From NCBI GenBank assembly GCA_023258655.1, contig JALQWO010000065.1, positions 1-8,681 on the forward strand: a stretch of DNA of 8,681 nucleotides, read 5' to 3'. The translations under genes and the position numbers were made by a program. A model generated the notes under the pieces. The model had not been told where the DNA came from, did not search any database, and was given only the letters and a program-made list of their open reading frames with translations. The DNA is from Bacteroidia bacterium (GTDB lineage: Bacteria; Bacteroidota; Bacteroidia; NS11-12g; UBA955). Positions 1 to 5,893 of this stretch are shown in pieces; position 1 is the stretch's first letter, and every line of letters begins with the position of its first letter.

Positions 1-1837
1 CAACCAAAGTGGTGTTGATCAATGAATCCAAAATCACCCCATTGGCATCTGCAAAATAGAGATCCAATGATCCCTCCAATGGGAATCCATTGGTTGTCTT
101 GATTTTGAGTTCCAAATAATCAAATACATCAAGTCCTTTCAACGTCTCTTTGAGCTCGGCCGTGTCGCGAATACTAAAGTCTTGTGCGACGATCGACAGA
201 GGCATGTTGGCTTCGAAACTCAAACTCATCGCACTTTTGCTTGAAACAAAATCGTTGTATCCTTTGAATCCGTCTTTGTTGAGGTAGGCTTTGCCCGCAA
301 TGGTGAATTTGGTAGGGGGCAATCCCAATGCCTGCACGATTTTGGAGTTTGATTTGTCAATGTCAAACTTGCTGTTAATGGTCGTGCCGGCTTGTGCAAT
401 ACTGGGATATCCAAACAACATGGCAGGGGGTTGCATATCTACAGAGGCCCCTTTGTCGTCCTTGGCTACCAAACTCAACTCCAATAAAATGGGTATGCCA
501 AAAGAATTCTTGACAATGATCGACATTTTTGGGTTGGTTAGGGTAAGTCCTTTTCCCAAAGACGCCAAGGCATCAAAATTCACATCGTCTACATCCACGG
601 TCCATGTTTTTTGTCCCATGTAGCCGTCCACATAATCTATCACGATGTTGGCAGGGTCAATATCCAGTTTGACAAAATCGCTTGAGTCAAAGTCTACCAA
701 ATTCCCTGAAGATTTGATGCTTGGGGAAACAGCAACACGCAACATATTGTGCGTGAGCGTATCCACAGCCCCAAGGAAAATATTGGCATTGCTGAGGTCA
801 AAGGTGCCTGTTTTGCTTCCTTTGGGCAAACTGATTGCCGTGGGTGAAATGGGTGATCCACCAACGGTGGCATCGGGGAACTGTATGCTCAAATCCAAAT
901 TTTCTGCAAATTTTGATTCTGCCGTGAAGGGTATCGCCGCTGAACCAAAACGAACATTTCTCAGTCTATAATCATCCGTGGGAGAACTTAAATTCAACGC
1001 CAACAGTTGTGTTTGAATTATCTGACTTGGAATGATGGCACGGCCCCAAGTTGTTTTCATGCCGACGTTCTGAATGTCAAGCGTAATATTGTCAGCCAAA
1101 TTAATACGCACATTGGTGCTGCTTTTCTCCAATTCAACTGATAAAATTTGAAATGCTAGATCATTGCTCATTGTCACACCCGCCATTGCAATGGAATCAA
1201 ATCCTTTCGACGCGGGCAAAATGAAGTTGTAATTGAGGGTTCCTAATAACTTATTGTATTTCCTGTCGTAAATGGCAACTTTTGCTTTGGATAGTACTGT
1301 GGGGAAATTGTTGGTCAGGGTAAATTTTAAATACCCCTTAGAAATATGTATGTATTCGTAATTATTTGCTTTGGCAACATAATTTGTATCCCCCAATGGG
1401 CTACTCATGGCAGGGAAAATTGTGTCTTTGCCATTGTAATAGTAAAAAAGTCTCTGGGTGTTAGTGTCTGATGCGTCTACCAAATCTTGCAGGGTAATTA
1501 TGGGTCTTTGATTGATGTTAGGGACATTGATTTCTCCCAGTTTGAAGTTGACGCTTGATTTTGGCAATGCGATATTCTTCAAAATACTATCTGCACCGAT
1601 GGTTACTATGGAGTCTTGTCTTACCAAGAATCGAATCAATCCATCCGGGTCATGTACCGTGATACTGTCTTGCTTCAGGATTTTTCCGGCAGTAATGCTC
1701 ACACTGGCCAATGGGGTTACAATGCCTGGCTGAACTTTGAGGTTGGAGTACTTGTCCATGTCCAGATTCGCTTTTTTACAAGCACCCATCACGATGGCAG
1801 TACCCAGTAGGAGACCTAAGAGTTTTTTCGATTTCAT
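1..1837 (-). CDS. Large lipoprotein of unknown function, C-terminus beyond the left edge
   Basis: The frame is open without a stop from the ATG at 1837-1835 to the window edge, giving 612 complete codons. The N-terminus is a lipoprotein signal: basic MKSKK, a hydrophobic stretch, then VMGAC with the likely lipidated Cys at residue 20, so an SPII-processed envelope protein is expected. The mature part starts with a short polar linker, then looks all-beta. It has alternating hydrophobic residues, many Asp/Ser/Asn, and no further Cys after residue 20. Residues about 431-450 (LTNPKMSIIVKNSFGIPI) resemble the 'NP-x-hydrophobic-x-V-x-N-x-x-GIP' strand pattern of LEA14/WHy-like beta-sandwiches; this is a resemblance only. 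Residues 58-78 carry 'DSITVHDPDGLIRFLVRQDSI', close to an N-terminal pattern I associate with uncharacterised Bacteroidota surface proteins. I do not recognise a named family. A candidate promoter lies 42 bp upstream, so it may be transcribed separately from the preceding cvfB-like gene. Confidence 0.85.
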   Translation of the reverse strand, partial: MKSKKLLGLLLGTAIVMGACKKANLDMDKYSNLKVQPGIVTPLASVSITAGKILKQDSITVHDPDGLIRFLVRQDSIVTIGADSILKNIALPKSSVNFKLGEINVPNINQRPIITLQDLVDASDTNTQRLFYYYNGKDTIFPAMSSPLGDTNYVAKANNYEYIHISKGYLKFTLTNNFPTVLSKAKVAIYDRKYNKLLGTLNYNFILPASKGFDSIAMAGVTMSNDLAFQILSVELEKSSTNVRINLADNITLDIQNVGMKTTWGRAIIPSQIIQTQLLALNLSSPTDDYRLRNVRFGSAAIPFTAESKFAENLDLSIQFPDATVGGSPISPTAISLPKGSKTGTFDLSNANIFLGAVDTLTHNMLRVAVSPSIKSSGNLVDFDSSDFVKLDIDPANIVIDYVDGYMGQKTWTVDVDDVNFDALASLGKGLTLTNPKMSIIVKNSFGIPILLELSLVAKDDKGASVDMQPPAMLFGYPSIAQAGTTINSKFDIDKSNSKIVQALGLPPTKFTIAGKAYLNKDGFKGYNDFVSSKSAMSLSFEANMPLSIVAQDFSIRDTAELKETLKGLDVFDYLELKIKTTNGFPLEGSLDLYFADANGVILDSLINTTLV

Positions 1838-1878
1838 TTGTTCTTGGGTTGAGTGTTGAAAATCACCAAACCGCTAAG

Positions 1879-1886
1879 CAAAATTA
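1879..1886 (-). promoter_or_regulatory. Candidate Bacteroidota -7 promoter element for the lipoprotein gene
   Basis: Read on the minus strand this is TAATTTTG, an exact match to the Bacteroidota -7 consensus TAnnTTTG. It lies in the 145-bp gap between the cvfB-like stop and the lipoprotein ATG and would give a leader of roughly 35 nt. No convincing TTG/TTTG -33 box is present at 19-21 bp upstream, so the call rests on one half-site. No strong terminator hairpin was seen in the same gap (1838-1982), so read-through from the upstream gene is also possible. Confidence 0.4.
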
Positions 1887-1982
1887 CGCAGAGTATTGAG
1901 AGTTGACCATCATTTGGGTCATTCAAAGGTTGTTTTTTGGTGAATTTGCCGTGAAATCCCGCAAAAGGAATCAGAAATTCAA

Positions 1983-2813
1983 TCAAATGCGTCGTAATCC
2001 TTCAGGTTCTATTGCGATATCACGGTTTTTGTAGAGCGTACCAATGGCCTCTTTGAAAGCTTTTTTACTGATTCCAAATCGGTTTTGGATGACTGAGGGT
2101 GATGACTTGTCGGTCAATGGCAAAAATCCCCCTTCAGATTCGATTGCTTCCAATATCAGCGCCGCCAGGCCCGTAACTTTTTTGCGTCCGATTGGGGTGA
2201 TCGACAAATCAATGCTTCCTGACTCCCGAATTTGTCGCACATAACCTTTCATTGTGTCGCCCACTTCGATTGGACGGAAGGTCTCATTTTTAAAAACCAT
2301 TCCTTGGTATTTTTGATTTACGATCATCCGGAAACCGATTTCAGTTTCCTCGAAGCACATTAGGTCTACCTCATTGTTGTAGGATAGTGGGACGTTGGCT
2401 TTTTCTAACCATTTGGAAACTTTGGCACTGGCCAACAATCGATCAGTAACCTCGTCGCGATAGAGGTATACCACGGCGTGTTCTCCTTCTACCAAACGTT
2501 TATGCTGTTCTTTGAATGGCACAAATAGGTCTTTTTCCATTCCCCAATCCATGAATGCACCTACTGCTGTGGTGGCTACTACTTCCAAGCACGCGAATTC
2601 ATTGAACTCGATTTTGGGTACGCGCGTGGTGGCAGTGAGGCGATCTTCAGAGTCGCGATAAATAAAAACATTGATGATATCACCTTCGATAGCCTCGGCC
2701 GGACAATATTTGTTGGGCAGTAACACCTCCACACCCAATTCATCCACGAGGTACCATCCTTGGGGGGTGTCGTGATGAAAAGTGAGGTCCAAAAAAAGTC
2801 CGGTTTTGATCAT
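1983..2813 (-). CDS. cvfB: CvfB/YitL-family S1-like RNA-binding protein
   Basis: This is a 276-residue cytosolic protein with the order known for the CvfB family: three S1-like OB folds and a C-terminal winged helix. In ATG numbering these are about 4-66, 68-136, 148-208 and 212-274. Visible family hallmarks are VLLPNKY, the VFIYRDSEDRLTATT block closing the first domain, and VGAFMDWGMEKDLFVPFKEQ in the second. The winged-helix segment has FGISKKAFKEAIGTLYK. CvfB proteins bind RNA and influence virulence-factor expression in Staphylococcus; the role in Bacteroidota is not established. I chose the ATG at 2813-2811 because MIKTGLFLDL fits the usual family N-terminus. An in-frame TTG at 2825-2823 would add four residues and has no clear ribosome-binding site. 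It is divergent from the Crp/Fnr-family gene, and its promoter probably overlaps that gene's promoter. Confidence 0.9.
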   Translation of the reverse strand: MIKTGLFLDLTFHHDTPQGWYLVDELGVEVLLPNKYCPAEAIEGDIINVFIYRDSEDRLTATTRVPKIEFNEFACLEVVATTAVGAFMDWGMEKDLFVPFKEQHKRLVEGEHAVVYLYRDEVTDRLLASAKVSKWLEKANVPLSYNNEVDLMCFEETEIGFRMIVNQKYQGMVFKNETFRPIEVGDTMKGYVRQIRESGSIDLSITPIGRKKVTGLAALILEAIESEGGFLPLTDKSSPSVIQNRFGISKKAFKEAIGTLYKNRDIAIEPEGLRRI

Positions 2814-2838
2814 AAACAATGACAAAGGTCGTCTTATT

Positions 2839-2864
2839 CTTTCAAAATAGCGTTCTTTGAAAAG
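2839..2864. promoter_or_regulatory. Inverted repeat in the divergent cvfB / crp-like promoter region
   Basis: TTTCAAA (2840-2846) and TTTGAAA (2856-2862) form a perfect 7-bp inverted repeat with a 9-bp spacer and 16 bp between arm centres. It sits in the 63 bp between two divergent start codons. Each arm carries TTTG on its outgoing strand. The minus-strand arm is preceded by TA (TATTTTG, 2849-2843), one base short of the TAnnTTTG consensus. The plus-strand arm (2856-2859) ends 17 nt before the regulator's ATG. It may be back-to-back -7 boxes, an operator for the adjacent Crp/Fnr protein, or both. The AT-rich sequence makes chance possible. Confidence 0.35.
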
Positions 2865-2876
2865 AAATCATCCCCC

Positions 2877-3542
2877 ATGCCGCATACCGAAATGAGTCCG
2901 ATTGAACGTATACATGAAGTGTTTTCGCACTTTGAACCCGGATTGATTGAAGCACTGATTGACAGCAGTATCATCAAGAACTACGCAACCAATGAGTCAA
3001 TCATCCGAACAGGTCAGTTTATGCCGAGTACTGTGTTGGTGCTTGAAGGCAAGGTAAAGGTGTATCGGGAGAGCGACGATGGGTCAGAATTTTTCCTCTA
3101 TTACCTTACACCCGGTCAGGCCTGTGCGGTCTCCATGAGTTGCGCATCGAAGATGGAAAGTAGCCAAATAACGGCCATTGCTACGGAGTCGACCAAACTC
3201 TTGATGTTTCCCGTACAGATCATGAATGAATGGATGAAAGAATATCGTTCGTGGTATGAATTTGTGATTTCCACCTATCGCAATCGATTTGAGGAAGTGT
3301 TAACTGTCTTGGACCATGTGGCCTTTCGCGGCATGGACGAACGGTTGGAGTTTTATCTCAAAAATCAATGGAAAACCTGTGGATGTTCCGATATTCCCAT
3401 CAATCATCAAACCATTGCCCAGGATTTGAATTCCTCCAGAGAGGTAATTTCTCGGTTGTTGAAGAAGATGGAACAGCGCAACTTGTTGGTATTGCATCGA
3501 AACCACATTGAAATAAAGGGGAACTGGATTACCCGCGTTTAG
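2877..3542 (+). CDS. Crp/Fnr-family transcriptional regulator
   Basis: This 221-residue protein has the length and order typical of the family. The N-terminal cyclic-nucleotide-binding-like beta-roll (about 20-120) includes GKVKVYRESDDGSEFFLYYLTPG. It is followed by a dimerisation helix (about 121-160) and a C-terminal winged helix-turn-helix, where residues 178-199 read QTIAQDLNSSREVISRLLKKME and SSREVISRLLKKM is the likely recognition helix. The phosphate-binding cassette of true CAP (GE...RxA/S) is absent; here it reads GQACAVSMSCASK, so cAMP is unlikely to be the ligand. The N-terminal cysteine cluster of FNR is also absent. Exactly four Cys are present: C83 and C89 in the effector domain and C168 and C170 just before the HTH. 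A redox or metal signal is conceivable but unproven. The ATG at 2877 is the first in frame; M6 at 2892 is an alternative. The gene is divergent from the cvfB-like gene and converges on the PKD-protein gene, with 41 bp between stop codons. Confidence 0.9.
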   Translation: MPHTEMSPIERIHEVFSHFEPGLIEALIDSSIIKNYATNESIIRTGQFMPSTVLVLEGKVKVYRESDDGSEFFLYYLTPGQACAVSMSCASKMESSQITAIATESTKLLMFPVQIMNEWMKEYRSWYEFVISTYRNRFEEVLTVLDHVAFRGMDERLEFYLKNQWKTCGCSDIPINHQTIAQDLNSSREVISRLLKKMEQRNLLVLHRNHIEIKGNWITRV

Positions 3543-3583
3543 TGGTTATGTTCGAAAAGATCCAAAGTGGTCGCCAATAAGTG

Positions 3584-5875
3584 TTAACGCACCAAGGTAA
3601 CATTTCCTGAATATCGCTGTATTTCGTTTTCAGGGTTCTTGAAAGTAGCGTCATACACATAAACTCCGCCCATCACCAATTCATTGTTTACACGACCATC
3701 CCATAGTTTGGTGGGATCGGTAGATTCAAAAATAATCTCACCGTAGCGATTGAAAATCAACAATCGATAATCCGTTACGGTGAGCGGTGAGAACAAGCCA
3801 AATTGGTCGTTCATGCCTTCTGTGTTCGCCGGTGTGAAGGCTGTTGGGAACCAATACAGAGGGATGGATTTTGCCCTTAAATTCATGGAAGTCGTATCTG
3901 CGCATCCATAATCATTGTCTGCAATCAAGGTAACGGTATAAGTGCCGTACATGTTATAGACATGTGTGGGGTTTTCTGTAATATCATAATTGCCATCGCC
4001 AAAATCCCAAGTCCATTTGGTATCAATTCCTGATAGATTGGTAAAGGTCACTGGTTTTAACATTTGTGGGTCGAACGGACTGTATTTAAAATTGGCAATG
4101 GCCCGAGGATATACACGCAGTGGCTGTGTAAATGTGTCTCTGCACCCATAGGAATTTGTCACAATCAAGCGCACGGGATAGGTGCCTGAGTCAGGATAAA
4201 CTATATTTTCATCACGCAAGGTAGACCTTCTGCCGTTGCCAAAATCCCAATTGTAACTTTGGATGGTTCCTGCTCCTGCAGTTGAAGCATTGGTGAAGGG
4301 GAAATTCACATCTTCACAGTCTGGTTTTACGGTGAAATAGACGAAAGGTTTGTTGGCGATGTAGATGGTTCTATCGATGGTATCCTTGCACAAATTGCTG
4401 TTGTAAACAATGTATTTTACTTGCGGTAATCCTGAAGAACCGTAGTAGTGTTGCGGACTTTTGCCTGTATAGGTGGTGCCATCACCAAACCACCAGTATT
4501 CTTTGGCGATAAATCCACTTCCCGGAGAGGTCAAAGAGGTGAACTTAACCACGGTGTTTTCACAGGTGTCTTCAACCAAATAATTGGCTTGTGGCGCGCC
4601 CAAAATATTGATTTTTTTGAAAATCGTATCGCTGCAGCCCGTTGCGGCGGTGACAATCAATCGTGTGTTGTAAATCCCCGCTGGCGAGAAATAACCCACG
4701 GTGGAATCACCGCTACCGTTATTGCCATTTCCATATGACCAACTCCAGCGAATCAAGGTATCTTGGGCGACGGTTGATTTGTCGATAAACAAAACACTGT
4801 CTTTTTCACAGGATCCAGTGCTCGTAAAGTTGGCCCTTGGGCAAGGCGTAGTGTCACTGAGGGTCCATATACCGCTAAAATTCACACCCGCATGAAGCAA
4901 CAAATTGTTGTTTGATGCAGTTACCCTGGAGCGCACAGGATAACTCCATTTATTGGCGGAAGCTGTCCACGCAATGGCTCCCATATTGCTTTCTTGAATG
5001 GTGTTTGTTCCCGTATTGTGTTCTCCATCAACGTAACTAAAGCCCAGAGAGATTTCAGGTTTGGTATTGTAACCTCCATCCTGAATCACCCAAAAACGGT
5101 CCAACATGCGGCGGGCATTTTCCGTGTTGTATTCGTTCTTTACATGGGGTACACCAAATGGCAATGGTCTGTTATTGGGCAATGAGGCTGTGGGGGTGGG
5201 GTAGGTGGCGATGGTTACAAACCCAGAATCTGCGGTTTGTAATCCTACATTTTTTACATTGTAATCAAAAGGAATGTCGCTACCGGTTGCAGTTTGCAAG
5301 GGAATCCGATATTGAGGTCCCGCACCAGCATCACGCAAATTCCACTGAATGAATCCATAGCCAAAAGTGGGGAAGGTCTCTGATAGAATACCGCCTGTAG
5401 TTCTGGTAATGGCGGTTTCTGATCGGTTGTTGATGATGAGTTTTTTCCCATTGAGAACCAATTGCCGGTCGAATAGATTGAGTTTACCAATTCCGCCGCT
5501 TTTGTGTCCTCCACCTACCAAGATATTGGCTTGCATGGTGGGGTTGACACTGCATTTCAAATCCAATGAGGGGAAGGCAGTTGTATTGGTTCCTTGGAAG
5601 AACTGTGCTGCCCCTTTCAAAACAACCCGTCCATCATTCGTCATGAAAATAGCCCCGTTTGAATTGTTGATCCAATTACCCGTGAATGACATTTCTACAT
5701 CTCCGTTGAAAATAAGACGAGAGACGCCTTGCGCTTTGTAATTGCCTTTTGTGCCGGAGATTACCACAAAAGTGCCGTTGGTGGCGACGACATGTGCGCC
5801 ATTATGAACCCATCCTTGACCGTTGGAGAGCCAAGCTGCGGCAAAGCATAACAACAAGAGTATGCGCTGTTTCAT
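3584..5875 (-). CDS. Secreted PKD-repeat protein with CHU_C-type T9SS sorting domain
   Basis: This 763-residue protein begins with a Sec signal peptide (KQR, then LLLLCFAAAWLSNG; cleavage probably near residue 19-20). Residues about 21-150 are beta-rich and carry GNWINNSNG and VVLKGAAQFFQG, a pattern common at the N-terminus of Bacteroidota surface proteins. Residues about 160-340 are an uncharacterised beta-rich segment. Four PKD-like domains follow at about 346-425, 428-507, 511-589 and 592-668. Their cores are WSWSYGNG, YWWFGDG, YNWDFGNG and WTWDFGDG. Residues about 674-763 match the gliding-motility-associated C-terminal domain: FPTAFTPANTEGMNDQF, then YRLLIFNRYGEIIFES and GVYVYDATF, ending SGNVTLVR. 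This domain is the type B signal recognised by T9SS, so export to the cell surface or medium is expected. PKD domains usually act as spacers or in adhesion or glycan contact; no catalytic domain was seen. It lies 18 bp downstream of the S74 fibre gene, so co-expression is likely. Confidence 0.92.
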   Translation of the reverse strand: MKQRILLLLCFAAAWLSNGQGWVHNGAHVVATNGTFVVISGTKGNYKAQGVSRLIFNGDVEMSFTGNWINNSNGAIFMTNDGRVVLKGAAQFFQGTNTTAFPSLDLKCSVNPTMQANILVGGGHKSGGIGKLNLFDRQLVLNGKKLIINNRSETAITRTTGGILSETFPTFGYGFIQWNLRDAGAGPQYRIPLQTATGSDIPFDYNVKNVGLQTADSGFVTIATYPTPTASLPNNRPLPFGVPHVKNEYNTENARRMLDRFWVIQDGGYNTKPEISLGFSYVDGEHNTGTNTIQESNMGAIAWTASANKWSYPVRSRVTASNNNLLLHAGVNFSGIWTLSDTTPCPRANFTSTGSCEKDSVLFIDKSTVAQDTLIRWSWSYGNGNNGSGDSTVGYFSPAGIYNTRLIVTAATGCSDTIFKKINILGAPQANYLVEDTCENTVVKFTSLTSPGSGFIAKEYWWFGDGTTYTGKSPQHYYGSSGLPQVKYIVYNSNLCKDTIDRTIYIANKPFVYFTVKPDCEDVNFPFTNASTAGAGTIQSYNWDFGNGRRSTLRDENIVYPDSGTYPVRLIVTNSYGCRDTFTQPLRVYPRAIANFKYSPFDPQMLKPVTFTNLSGIDTKWTWDFGDGNYDITENPTHVYNMYGTYTVTLIADNDYGCADTTSMNLRAKSIPLYWFPTAFTPANTEGMNDQFGLFSPLTVTDYRLLIFNRYGEIIFESTDPTKLWDGRVNNELVMGGVYVYDATFKNPENEIQRYSGNVTLVR

Positions 5876-5893
5876 GGGGCTTTCAGGCAGGAA

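Noticed and set aside
226..414. Small minus-strand frame inside the left lipoprotein gene
   Set aside because: It lies out of frame within a 612-codon open frame that has a proper signal peptide and beta-rich protein; its own translation shows no domain.
1930..1975. Terminator hairpin after the cvfB-like gene
   Set aside because: The best stem is TTTGC/GCAAA, five base pairs with an 11-nt loop and no adjacent T-run, too weak to call.
2814..2825. TTG start at 2825 for the cvfB-like gene
   Set aside because: It adds only MSLF before a good ATG at 2813, where the protein matches the usual family N-terminus.
3543..3583. Bidirectional terminator between the convergent regulator and PKD genes
   Set aside because: The 41-bp gap has no stable GC-rich stem with a T-run on either strand; only a short TTCGAA palindrome is present.
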